From Merluccius polli (lineage: Eukaryota; Chordata; Actinopteri; Gadiformes; Merlucciidae), in the NCBI GenBank assembly GCA_030340625.1, contig JAOPHQ010003127.1:1138501-1202500 (forward strand): a stretch of 64,000 nucleotides of DNA, read 5' to 3'. Positions within the stretch are counted from its first letter, which is position 1. The number at the start of each line of letters is the position of its first letter. The position numbers and the translations under genes are program-made. The notes below the pieces were generated by a model. The model was not told where the DNA came from and made no database searches. It saw only the letters and a list, made by a program, of their open reading frames with translations. Of this stretch, positions 12,250 through 22,920 are shown piece after piece.

Positions 12250-13493
12250 GGTGGTGATCCAGAGATTCAGAGCTACTGACTGAGACAGAGAAACTTTACT
12301 GAAACACCTGCCAGCGCTGGGGATCAGGAAGTAACAGTTACGACAGGGATGTTGCGTTCAGTCTAAACCGCTGTTGTTGTTGCAATTTAAGTAATGCATT
12401 GAAATAAACAATAGCAAATAATAATAAAAAAATATATATATATATCCATGATAACCAGTGAGCTAAGCCTACCGCCCCCCCTGTTAAAATCACATTAAAT
12501 AAACAGTTAAAAATCACACTGCCCTCTCATGACAACCAATGCTGCTCTGTTCCCTAAAATTATTCTTAAAACTTAGATAAAACGCTCTGATATTTTGAGT
12601 CTCAAAAGGTAAAATGCATTTGTATTGAAGAGCTTTGGTTTTAGGAAAGATTAACTGTTTAGAACAGACCAATCAGAACTCACCATGTTGTTGACATCAC
12701 AGTTTTGATTAGCATACGAGAAGAAATACCAAGAAATCCATTTTGGGAGGGTCAGGGTGGATTAATTAAGTTTAATGAAAGCTGGGTCTCTGTTCCTCCT
12801 ACTGTCTTCACCTCCATTCTAGGAAACAGGATTTCTATTGATAAGAGAAGAAGGAAAATTGCACTAATTATGCAAATATCACACATTTTGCAAAGTAATA
12901 TATGCGTAATTGGTTGTAAAAGTGTTGTTTATTAGACACACCCACGCGTCAAACTGAACCGAAGTCAAACTGAACCGAGACAGCCAAGAAAGACATTTCT
13001 GGAGGGTCGGGTAGATTGCGATTGGGAGAGAGAGAAACAGATGACTTCTGGATATTTGTATTGTAGTTGTATTGTTTATTGTATTGTTAGTTACCAAGAA
13101 GGAGAACAAGGCTTTAAGGTAGGTGTGAGGTGAAGACTTCAGGGGGAAGTTGCGGAAAGAACAGGATTGTGCAACCACAGCAGCACGTTTTGTAACCTGT
13201 TGTGATGAGAAGTGAGCCTCCAACGCAACACAAACTGTCAAGCTAACTAAAGCTAAAAGACTATATATAGACCATATTGTCTATATAGACTATATGTATA
13301 TCTACTGTACCTGCAACACCTGCACACCCTGTACTGTAATGCTTATACATTACAATTGCAGTACTGCACAGTACTTCAAATTGTGCATATACAACCTGCA
13401 GAAAACTGCACAATACAACTTCATCTGTATATATTGTGTCTTACATTTAACGTTGGAATGCCTTTTTGTAGCATTTTATTTGACCTTTTATAC
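12250..13493. other. Intergenic region upstream of ncf2
   Basis: The ncf2 promoter should lie here, reading leftwards. An AT-rich tract sits at 12425-12445 and a symmetric TATATAGAC-type segment at 13261-13292. No coding exon was supported. Confidence 0.5.
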
Positions 13494-14217
13494 ATCTATA
13501 GGGTCCGTGTACGAAGTATAATTCATTTACAGTTGTTCACGTTGTATAATGAAAAAGGCCAGTTTCGGGGGTATTGCCTAATTTCATTGTCCGAGACGTG
13601 CAATGCAATTCAGCGCGCCAAAGCGTCAGCTTGTTCCATTATCCAAGTTGTACAATGAAATTTGAACAAGGAAGTGGAGAGCCGGAAACAGAGACAGCTC
13701 GCCTTCAAAGTAAAGCTCGCCTTATAAGTAAAAGTCGTGCGTTTTGAAGCGTGAATTTAATTTAAGGAGAGCTAAACTAAATAAATAAACAAATAGCCTC
13801 AATCAGGGGTCTTCAACGTTTTCCAGGCCAAGGACCCCCAAACTGATAGAGAGATGGAGCGGGGACCCCCTACTTATGTTGTGTAAAATTGTGTTTTATA
13901 TTAAACTGGTCCTATAGTGCCATGTATAAATGTACCTTGTTATTGTGCATTCAATACTAAGATATTGAAATAATACACAGGTTCATATATTCATGTGCAA
14001 GGTACAGTGAGTAGGGTGGCCATGCCACTGCCATTCATAAACATAATGTAGCGTCCGCCAGGACGCGTTGGAAAGACGACGCAGTGGTGTTCAGCAAACA
14101 ACATTTATTGTTGCAACAGAACAGGTTACTGTCGGCCGTAACCACGCCAAAACAACTCCAACATAAAGTTAGCCGTAACTCTCTCATAATGTTCCTCGCG
14201 CTCAACCCAGGCTCGCT

Positions 14218-14251
14218 CACACACACACGCACGCACGCACGCACGCGCGCG

Positions 14252-14321
<70 letters not shown>

Positions 14322-14333
14322 CGCACGCGCACT
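14218..14333 (+). repeat. CA-rich microsatellite inside unit I
   Basis: A compound tract of CACG, CG and CA dinucleotides about 115 bases long. The equivalent position in the other arms is a shorter CA/GT tract (15108-15133, 18005-18058, 19452-19546, 20682-20728, 24532-24584, 26333-26364), so the tract belongs to the transposon and varies in length between copies. Confidence 0.95.
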
Positions 14334-14574
14334 CACACAGCCCTCATTCCGTCAAAAACTACAACACCACACTAGCCTAGAACTCTAGACACCCCCTAGC
14401 GGCAGCAAATTTATTTGGCAGCTAGTGTAGGTCTAGCAAAGCTCCGTCCGCTTTTTGGTGCTGGAAACACCAAGTGTGTCTTGTATGTCTGACCAATCAC
14501 AGCGTGAGGGGCGGAGTCGAAAGCCGGGCTACCTAATGACGACAGAAATGCGACGGTTCCGTGTTAGGTAAACA

Positions 14575-14745
14575 ATGGCTGCTGCTGGCGAACGGTTGTC
14601 TTTCCACTCGGCTTTGGCCGCGGATGGAAAGTTTACTTTTAAAAAGTTGCCAAATGGTTCCATTGACAAGACCAAAGTGATCTGTGTGTTTTGTCGTTGT
14701 GAACTGAGCTATCATCGCAGCACGTCCAGTCTGAAATACCACTTG
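14575..14745 (+). pseudogene. BED-type zinc finger exon, copy 1 (unit I left arm)
   Basis: Encodes MAAAGERLSFHSALAADGKF followed by the core shared by all copies: KLPNGSIDK, then VICVFCRCELSYHRS and SLKYHL. The C-x2-C pair followed by histidines and the SYHRSTSSLKYHL signature are those of BED fingers at the N-terminus of hAT/ZBED transposases. The transposase catalytic part is absent. The sequence before GKFTF differs from every other copy (see finding on the exon swap). Confidence 0.75.
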
Positions 14746-14825
14746 CAATATCAAGCATTTTTACTGTACCATTTTGGAGAAATTCAACAATAAAAGTTGA
14801 ATAAAAAAACAAAAAAATAAAATAA

Positions 14826-15023
14826 GTGGTATTTCAGACTGGACGTGCTGCGATGATAGCTCAGTTCACAACGACAAAACACACAGATCACTTTGGTCTT
14901 GTCAATGGAACCATTTGGCAACTTTTTAAAAGTAAACTTTCCATTCAGAATATTATTGGTATCAATTTCGGCGTCTCGCGCTCGCCATCCACTCAAAACG
15001 TAACGTCTACTACTCTTGAACAA
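14826..15023 (-). pseudogene. BED-type zinc finger exon, copy 2 (unit I right arm)
   Basis: Minus-strand copy with the alternative lead-in RYVLSGWRARDAEIDTNNIL ahead of GKFTFKKLPNGSIDK and the BED core. It faces copy 1 across a spacer of about 80 bases. No downstream transposase. Confidence 0.75.
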
Positions 15024-15735
15024 GTGTGCGGCGTGCCTGTTGTTTTTTGTTTCCGCTCTAGATCCGGTGTGGTGTTGTAGTTTTTGACGGAATGAGGGCT
15101 GTGTGAGTGCGCGTGCGTGTGTGTGTGTGTGTGAGCGAGCCTGGGTTGAGCGCGAGGAACATTAGGAGAGAGTTACGGCTAACTTCATGTTGGAGTTGTG
15201 TTGCCGTGGTTACGGCCGACAGTAACCTGTTCTGTTGCATCAATAAATGTTGTTTGCTGAACAAACCGCGTCGTCTTTCCAACGCATCCTAGCGGACTCT
15301 ACATTATGTTTATGAATGGCAGTGGCATGGCCACCCTACTCACTGTACCTTGCACATGAATATATGAACCTGTGTATTATTTCAATATCTTAGTATTGAA
15401 TGAACAATAACAAGGTACATTTATACATGGCACTATAGGACCAGTTTAATATAAAACACCATTTTACACAACATAAGTAGGGGGTCCCCGCTCCATCTCT
15501 CTATCAGTTTGGGGGTCCTTGGCCTGGGGGACATACTACGAAGCTCGCTGAACATATCCAGGTTTTCTTGGGAAAACCTCGATTGCTAAAGACGAAACTC
15601 GCGATCAGAGTTAAACGGTTCCACGAAGCTCACTTAAAGGTAAATTTGTCAAGCCAGGTTTTCCGCTTTAGGTTCAATGCGCGTTCACATAAAAAGGGCG
15701 TAACCCAACGTCAATACGTCATTCACCTTGACGCA

Positions 15736-15879
15736 ATGGATCCGACGGAGCGAACACGGGCTGTGTATGTCACTTATGAGCAAGTAGTGATTATGAACTC
15801 ATACGAGGAGTTTAAAAAGCAAATAACGGCAAGGGGCGACACAGTTGCCCATGCTGGCAACAAACAGCAGATTCTGTGA
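15736..15879 (+). pseudogene. Harbinger Myb/SANT-like DNA-binding protein, N-terminal fragment
   Basis: The frame starts MDPTERTRAVYVTYEQ and continues to IMNSYEEFKKQITARGDTVA. This resembles the start of the trihelix Myb/SANT-like protein that Harbinger transposons encode beside their nuclease. It stops after 47 codons, directly before a palindrome, so only a fragment remains. Confidence 0.55.
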
Positions 15880-15946
15880 ATGCGTAAGAATTGTTCACCA
15901 TTAATCCCAATACTCTATTGGGATTAATGGCGAACAATTCTTACGC
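15877..15946. repeat. 32-bp hairpin inside the Harbinger element
   Basis: ATGCGTAAGAATTGTTC and the following CCATTAATCCCAAT recur in reverse complement immediately downstream with one mismatch and a loop of about five bases. Confidence 0.85.
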
Positions 15947-16246
15947 ATATGATTGCAAAATGCAAAAGCAACCTCCAACTTGCTTTTTGTGTAATTTAGG
16001 GAATTCCTTTCAAATACATCCTATATGTAAGAAACGTATTGCATGTGCTGGAAGGTAGCGACGGGGTGTGGTGGAAGGATGTGAGCTGAACGCCAGCGAC
16101 CGGGGTTCATATGTTGCCTGTCCATCATCTTGCCTTTTACCCCCATCTAGATTACCAAACTGGATAATTCCATAACATTAATGAATAAATATTCCATATG
16201 ACATAAGAAATATAACTTTTTTTTAATAAACTACACATACCTACTT

Positions 16247-16314
16247 CACTTGTGAATCGAACCCAGCATGCAGAATCTGAAGACTGACGCGCTACCGCCA
16301 CTCTACCGCTCATT
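16247..16314 (-). pseudogene. tRNA-like segment resembling elongator tRNA-Met
   Basis: On the minus strand GGTAGCGCGTCAGTCT matches the D-arm to anticodon-stem stretch of vertebrate elongator tRNA-Met as I recall it, and GGTTCGATTC is a good B box. The anticodon arm and acceptor stem do not fold properly, so this is a tRNA-derived relic (SINE head or pseudo-tRNA), not a working gene. Confidence 0.4.
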
Positions 16315-18126
16315 CACGTATAGTCCTACTGGTGTTTTCTTTTACCTGCAAGTTGATAACTTGCAACTTGACGGTTTGTGTTGGCAAAAAGTTGGGAAAC
16401 ACCACGAACATATTTAGCAGTGTATTTAGGGCAGCTACAACCTTGCGTATCGCAAGGCACCTTTTTGCGGATATGTTCGGCATCACCAACTGTATGCAAA
16501 TATGTACCCGTGGCAACAAATCGCAGTGAAACACAGACACACTGCGCACGGCTTCTTTTTGTAGCATTGCCCTCATAAGGTCCAACAAGGACGACCAAAT
16601 AGCGAATACCCTCTGATGAGAACCTATCTCTCATAAATACCCTCTGATGAGAACCTGTATCTCTCATAAAGGGATCGGATCTGTCCCGAAAGCGGCGCTG
16701 CAGCTTTAAGAAGCCGAACTAATCGGAAAGTCTGAGCTGAAAACCTCCTCCCGACCAGGTTTGGTTGCCAGCATAAGTTACCATGGTGATACAGCGACGC
16801 TAAAAGAGAGCGACTTTCGTAGGACAGCTAACCCAGGCTTTGAGCGCAACATACCTCGCTAACCCACTAATCGAGCTTCGTAGTATACCCCCCTGGAAAA
16901 CGTTGAAGACCCCTGATTGAGGCTATTTGTTTATTTATTTAGTTTAGCGCTCCTTAAATTAAATTCACGCTTCAAAACGCACGACTTTTACTTATAAGGC
17001 GAGCTTTACTTTGAAGGCGAGCTGTCTCTGTTTCCGGCTCTCGACTTCCTTGTTCAAATTTCATTGTACAACTTGGATAATGGAACAAGCTGACGCTTTG
17101 GCGCGCTGAATTGCATTGCACGTCTCGGACAATGAAATTAGGCAATACCCCCGAAACTGGCCTTTTTCATTATACAACGTGAACAACTGTACATGAATTA
17201 TACTTCGTACACGGACCATCTATAGTAGGTTATGTTATATTGTACATGTATGAATAATGTATATAGAGATGGGCAAATTCTATGGCTATGGGGTCCGTGT
17301 ACGAAGTATAATTCATTTACAGTTGTTCACGTTGTATAATGAAAAAGGCCAGTTTCGGGGGTATTGCGTAATTTCATTGTCCGAGACGTGCAATGCAATT
17401 CAGAGCGCCAAAGCGTCAGCTTGTTCCATTATCCAAGTTGTACAATGAAAATTGAACAAGGAAGTGGAGAGCCGGAAACAGAGACAGCTCGCCTTCAAAG
17501 TAAAGCTCGCCTTATAAGTAAAAGTCGTGCGTTTTGAAGCGTGAATTTAATTTAAGGAGCGCTAAACTAAATAAATAAACAAATAGCCTCAATCAGGGGT
17601 CTTCAACGTTTTCCAGGCCAAGGACCCCCAAACTGATAGAGAGATGGAGCGGGGACCCCCTACTTATGTTGTGTAAAATTGTGTTTTATATTAAACTGGT
17701 CCTATGCCATGTATAAATGTACCTTGTTATTGTGCATTCAATACTAAGATATTGAAATAATACACAGGTTCATATATTCATGTGCAAGGTACAGTGAGTA
17801 GGGTGGCCATGCCACTGCCATTCATAAACATAATGTAGCGTCCGCCAGGACGCGTTGGAAAGACGACGCAGTGTTGTTCAGCAAACAACATTTATTGCTG
17901 CAACAGAACAGGTTACTGTCGGCAGTAACCACGCCAAAACAACTCCAACATAAAGTTAGCCGTAACTCTCTCCTAATGTTCCTCGCGCTCAACCCAGGCT
18001 CGCTCACACACACACACACACACACACGCACGCACGCACACACACACACACACACACAGCCGTCAAAAACTACAACACCACACCGGATCTAGAGCGGAAA
18101 CAAAACAGGCACGCCGCCGCACACAC

Positions 18127-18423
18127 TTGTTTAAGAGTAGTAGACGTTACGTTTTGAGTGGATGGCGAGCGCGAGACGCCGAAATGGATGCCAATAATAT
18201 TCTGAATGGAAAGTTTACTTTTAAAAAGTTGCCAAATGGTTCCATTGACAAGACCAAAGTGATCTGTGTGTTTTGTCGTTGTGAACTGAGCTATCATCGC
18301 AGCACGTCCAGTCTGAAATACCACTTGATGGACTGCGGTCAAGCCAGCCGTTCCTCCGATCACCGTGGTCAAATGAGCCGCACTTATATTTCGAGTGTAC
18401 AAATATTCTCAGCATTACGGTAG
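18127..18423 (+). pseudogene. BED-type zinc finger exon, copy 3 (unit II left arm)
   Basis: Reads RYVLSGWRARDAEMDANNIL, then GKFTFKKLPNGSIDK and the BED core VICVFCRCELSYHRS, continuing to MDCGQASRSSDHRGQMS before running into non-transposase sequence. This and copy 6 keep the longest stretch after the finger, including the cysteine that completes an H-x3-C pair. Confidence 0.7.
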
Positions 18424-19182
18424 AAGCGGAGAAACCGCGTATTCACTTCCGGTTTTTCAAAATAAATGTATTAAGAACAGTAAGCTATAATTAAAACCTA
18501 CATTTAAATGAAATATGTTGTATTAGTGTTTCATGCGCCCATGATGAATGAAAAACTTAATATCAAGTATCTTTATTGCAACAATGTGGAGAAATGCCAA
18601 ACTAAAAGTCCCATATTTGTGCCTCCAAGTGGCATGTTTTGTTATATTTGAACTACTGTAAAATCACTTTGCTCAATATTCCCTGGCTATGGGTGGTATA
18701 TTTGACTTGTACACATGTAGGACTACACCCACATGCAATATCAAGCATTTTTACTGTAGGCCTACCATTTTGGAGATATTCTACAATAAAAGTCCCATAC
18801 GTGTACCTTCGGATAGCACAATTTCATATATTTGAACTACTGTAAATACATGAATTGTTTGGAGTTCACATTGTGGGAATATTGAGCAAATTGATTTCAC
18901 AGTAGTTCAAATATATAAATTGTGCTATCCGAAGATACACATATGGGACTTTTATTGTTGAATATCTCCAAAATGGTACAGTAAAAATGATTGATATTGC
19001 ATGTGGGTGTAGTCCTACATGTGTACAAGTCAAATATACCACCCATAGCCAGGGAATATTGAGCAAAGTGATTTTACAGCAGTTCAAATATATGCAATTG
19101 TGCTATCCGAAGGTACACATATGGGACTTTTATTGTTGAATTTCTCCAAAATGGTACAGTAAAAATGCTTGATATTGCAAGT

Positions 19183-19378
19183 GGTATTTCAGACTGGACG
19201 TGCTGCGATGATAGCTCAGTTCACAACGACAAAACACACAGATCACTTTGGTCTTGTCAATGGAACCATTTGGCAACTTTTTAAAAGTAAACTTTCCATT
19301 CAGAATATTATTGGTATCAATTTCGGCGTCTCGCGCTCGCCATCCACTCAAAACGTAACGTCTACTACTCTTAAACAA
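19183..19378 (-). pseudogene. BED-type zinc finger exon, copy 4 (unit II right arm)
   Basis: Mirror of copy 3, with the DTNNIL variant seen in copy 2. It ends at KYHLQYQAF where the finger is joined to unrelated central sequence, the same join as copies 1 and 5. Confidence 0.7.
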
Positions 19379-19487
19379 GTGTGTGCGGCGGCGTGCCTGT
19401 TTTGTTTCCGCTCTAGATCCGGTGTGGTGTTGTAGTTTTTGACGGAATGAGGGCTGTGTGAGTGCGCGTGCGTGTGTGCGTGCGTGC

Positions 19488-19548
<61 letters not shown>

Positions 19549-21588
19549 CGAGCCTGGGTTGAGCGCGAGGAACATTAGGAGAGAGTTACGGCTAACTTTA
19601 TGTTGGAGTTGTTTTGGCGTGGTTACGGCCGACAGTAACCTGTTCTGTTGCAGCAATAAATGTTGTTTGCTGAACAACACTGCGTCGTCTTTCCAACGCG
19701 TCCTGGCGGACGCTACATTATGTTTATGAATGGCAGTGGCATGGCCACCCTACTCACTGTACCTTGCACATGAATATATGAACCTGTGTATTATTTCAAT
19801 ATCTTAGTATTGAATGCACAATAACAAGGTACATTTATACATGGCATAGGACCAGTTTAATATAAAACACAATTTTACACAACATAAGTAGGGGGTCCCC
19901 GCTCCATCTCTCTATCAGTTTGGGGGTCCTTGGCCTGGAAAACGTTGAAGAACCCTGATTGAGGGTCCGTGTACGAAGTATAATTCATGTACAGTTGTTC
20001 ACGTTGTATAATGAAAAAGGCCAGTTTCGGGGGTATTGCCTAATTTCATTGTCCGAGACGTGCAATGCAATTCAGCGCGCCAAAGCGTCAGCTTGTTCCA
20101 TTATCCAAGTTGTACAATGAAAATTGAACAAGGAAGTCGAGAGCCGGAAACAGAGACAGCTCGCCTTCAAAGTAAAGCTCGCCTTATAAGTAAAAGTCGT
20201 GCGTTTTGAAGCGTGAATTTAATTTAAGGAGCGCTAAACTAAATAAATAAACAAATAGCCTCAATCAGGGGTCTTCAACGTTTTCCAGGCCAAGGACCCC
20301 CAAACTGATAGAGAGATGGAGCGGGAACCCCTACTTATGTTGTGTAAAATTGTGTTTTATATTAAACTGGTCCTATAGTGCCATGTATAAATGTACCTTG
20401 TTATTGTGCATTCAATACTAAGATATTGAAATAATACACAGGTTCATATATTCATGTGCAAGGTACAGTGATTAGGGTGGCCATGCCACTGCCATTCATA
20501 AACATATGTAGCGTCCGCCAGGACGCGTTGGAAAGACGACGCAGTGGTGTTCAGCAAACAACATTTATTGCTGCAACAGAACAGGTTACTGTCGGCCGTA
20601 ACCACGCCAAAACAACTCCAACATAAAGTTAGCCGTAACTCTCTCCTAATGTTCCTCGCGCTCAACCCAGGCTCGCTCACACACACACACACACGCACGC
20701 ACGCACACACACACGCACGCGCACTCACACAGCCCTCATTCCGTCAAAAACTACAACACCACACCGGATCTATGGGGTCAGAACAGTCTCATTAATAATG
20801 AATGCACAGAGAAGGATTCACAAATGTATTTTGTGATTTATAGGAGCCTATATAAATTACTCTCTTCTCACAAATACATTTCAATGCACACACAAATGGA
20901 TTTCGGCATGTATAAATGTAAAATAAATCCATAAACAAAAATAAGTTTCACAAGCACATTTCTGATCCACACACAAATGTGTCTTGTTTAAAATAAATGT
21001 AATATAAATCCATAAATATATGAATTAAAAGAATATTTGCAATTTTCATCAAAAATGTATTTGGATGTTGTTACATTTATATACAAACTGTTAAACTTGA
21101 ATTTACAAGACGCTTTTCATTTGTGAACTTGTTTGCATTTGTGTGTGAACTGGTCTGTATTTATATGTGGATTTTTGAGACTCCCCTGACACGGCTGGAT
21201 TCACAAATGCATTTTTTTCAACAAGGAACTTTCTGTAGCCAATCAGATGCCGCCTTAGTTTTCAGCCAATCACATGACTGCAGTCCAACGAGGGGTACCT
21301 CACCATGGCCAGAGCACAGCATTTTCTCTGCGCATTTTGCGTTACTTTTCGGTAAAATATAAAAAAGAAAGATCCGGACTTGACCTTTCTTCCACTTGAG
21401 TTCAGCCTCAACATGGCGTCTGGGAATGGCAATCACGATTTAAGTAACACTTGAATCGGGATTGCCATTACCAGACGCCATGGCTGAACTCTGTGCGTTC
21501 ACATCAGAAGCGATCGATTGCGTGGGTCCCAGGGAACACCGGCAATTTGGTTCCTACTGTACTTTTTTGGTTCCTACTGTACATCAAA

Positions 21589-21672
21589 ATGTCGACTGAA
21601 AAGTTAATCGCGGCTGTGGCTGGGCACCCGGTGTTGTACGATCCAATACAATACCGTAATAATCAGCTTAAA
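21589..21672 (+). pseudogene. MADF-domain exon fragment
   Basis: Encodes MSTEKLIAAVAGHPVLYDP followed by YRNNQLK. An E-x-LI-x-xV-x2-HPxLYD opening is typical of MADF (Adf-1-type Myb/SANT) domains, which several DNA transposons carry as an accessory DNA-binding protein. Only the first exon remains. Confidence 0.55.
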
Positions 21673-21689
21673 TATCATTTTTACAAGCA

Positions 21690-21955
21690 CACGCACGAAG
21701 CGGGCCGCCTATTAACGGCATGGACCAAGCGGTTCTGGACCAGGAAGGAGACATGAACACTTTCAATAATCGTATTTACCGTATAACTGCACACAACTTT
21801 ATTTAAAAGCAAGCAAATGGAAAGCATGTTTGTTTGTATTGTGGTGTCCGGTGCGTGTGGATGTGCGGCTCCTCCGGCAGAGCGGTTCATGTTAATAGCG
21901 GAGTCCGGGAGGGTTCACCTTCACGGCGTAGTTACGATGGATGTGCGACTATCGT
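21690..21955. repeat. Dispersed repeat, copy A (second copy at 55068-55328)
   Basis: About 260 bases, starting CACGAAGCGGGCCGCCTATT, recur at 55068-55328 in the same orientation with only scattered differences. Confidence 0.9.
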
Positions 21956-22845
21956 TTATCCAACAAGCAAAACCGTCTCTGCAATATGGCCAAAGTGTAT
22001 GGAGTTCACTCTTTGATATGGCTGTCTGTAAGCATACGGCTCCTTTAAATGCGTCTGCAAAATTGAATTGTACGTCATGAGCGACAAAAGCAAACAGAAA
22101 TATTCGCAGCGAATCTTTATGAGCGACCAAAGCGTCTTTGCAGCGCAATTCGCTTCTGATGTGAACGCACAGTTACCAGTGAAGTCCGATAACTCTTTTT
22201 TATTTACCGAAAAGTAACGCAAAATGCGCAGAGAAAATGCTGTGCGCTGGCCATGCTGAGGTACCCCTCGTGGGATTGTAGTCATGTGATTGGCTGAAAA
22301 CTAAGGAGGCATCTGATTGGCTACAGAGAGTTCCTTGGTGAAAAAAATGCATTTGTGAATCCAGCCGTGTCAGGGGAGTCTCAAAAATCCACATATAAAT
22401 ACAGGCCAGTTCACACACAAATGCAAACAAGTTCACAAATGAAAAACGTCTTGTAAATTCAAGTTTAACAGTTTGTATATAAATGTAACAACATTCAAAT
22501 ACATTTTTGAAGAAAATATGTAATTAATATATTTATGGATTTATATTACATTTATTTAAAACAAGATACATTTGTGTGTGGATCAGAAATGTGCTTGTGA
22601 AACTTATTTTTGTTTATGGATTTATTTTACATTTATACATGCCGAAATCCATTTGTGTGTGCATTGAAATGTATTTGTGAGAAGAGAGTAATTTATATAT
22701 AAATCACAAAATACATTTGTGAATCCTTCTCTGTGCATTCATTATTAATGAGACTGTTCTGACCCCATACGGATCTAGAGCGGAAACAAAACAGGCACGC
22801 CGCACACACTTGTTTAAGAGTAGTAGACGTTACGTTTTGAGTGGA

Positions 22846-22920
22846 TGGTTCCATTGACAAGACCAAAGTGATCTGTGTGTTTTGTCGTTGTGAACTGAGC
22901 TATCATCGCAGCACGTCCAG
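22846..22920 (+). pseudogene. BED-type zinc finger exon, truncated copy (unit III)
   Basis: Only the segment GSIDK to HRSTS of the BED core remains. It is joined upstream to GAGTGGATGG and downstream to AGCCTGGGTT, showing two deletions at the centre of unit III. Confidence 0.7.

Larger units (their letters stand above)
15527..16892 (+). mobile_element. PIF/Harbinger-type transposon inserted in unit I
   Basis: Begins GGGGACATACTACGAAGCTCG; its right end is the complement of GGGGGTATACTACGAAGCTCG. CTG flanks it on both sides (15524-15526 and 16893-16895), the 3-bp duplication expected of Harbinger elements. Removing it and one CTG restores the GGCCTGGAAAACG found in the sibling units. It carries a Myb/SANT-like frame (15736-15879), a 32-bp hairpin (15877-15946) and a tRNA-like segment (16247-16314). 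No DDE nuclease frame was seen, so it is defective. Confidence 0.85.
13502..17217. mobile_element. Foldback transposon unit I (BED-finger family)
   Basis: The unit starts GGTCCGTGTACGAAGTATAA and ends with the complement, TTATACTTCGTACACGGACC. The 8-bp sequence ATCTATAG directly flanks both ends (13494-13501 and 17218-17225). Apart from the Harbinger insertion at 15527-16892, the unit is a large palindrome. The left arm 13502-14745 and right arm 14826-17217 share, in opposite order, the terminal block, a GGGGTCTTCAACGTTTTCC block, a CA/GT microsatellite and a BED zinc-finger exon, turning round near 14785. It has two 5' halves and no transposase 3' part, so it is non-autonomous. Confidence 0.88.
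20771..22769. mobile_element. Inverted-repeat element carrying a MADF-domain exon, inserted in unit III
   Basis: The ends TATGGGGTCAGAACAGTCTC are inverted copies, with pairing that extends for several hundred bases (20772-21350 against 22190-22769). CGGATC(T) flanks both sides and the flanks join to the CCGGATCTAGAGCGG of sibling units. The interior holds a MADF-type frame (21589-21672), a small palindrome at 21408-21484, and a 260-bp stretch also present at 55068-55328. The family was not identified. Confidence 0.75.

Noticed and set aside
14035..14332. Long open frames across the CA/GT microsatellites (14, 19.4, 20.5, 24.4 kb)
   Set aside because: Dinucleotide repeats are open in several frames; the Val-Cys or Thr-His strings are not protein evidence.
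16058..16125. Second tRNA-like segment on the plus strand (GGGGTTCATATG)
   Set aside because: The B-box match is weak and no cloverleaf could be drawn.
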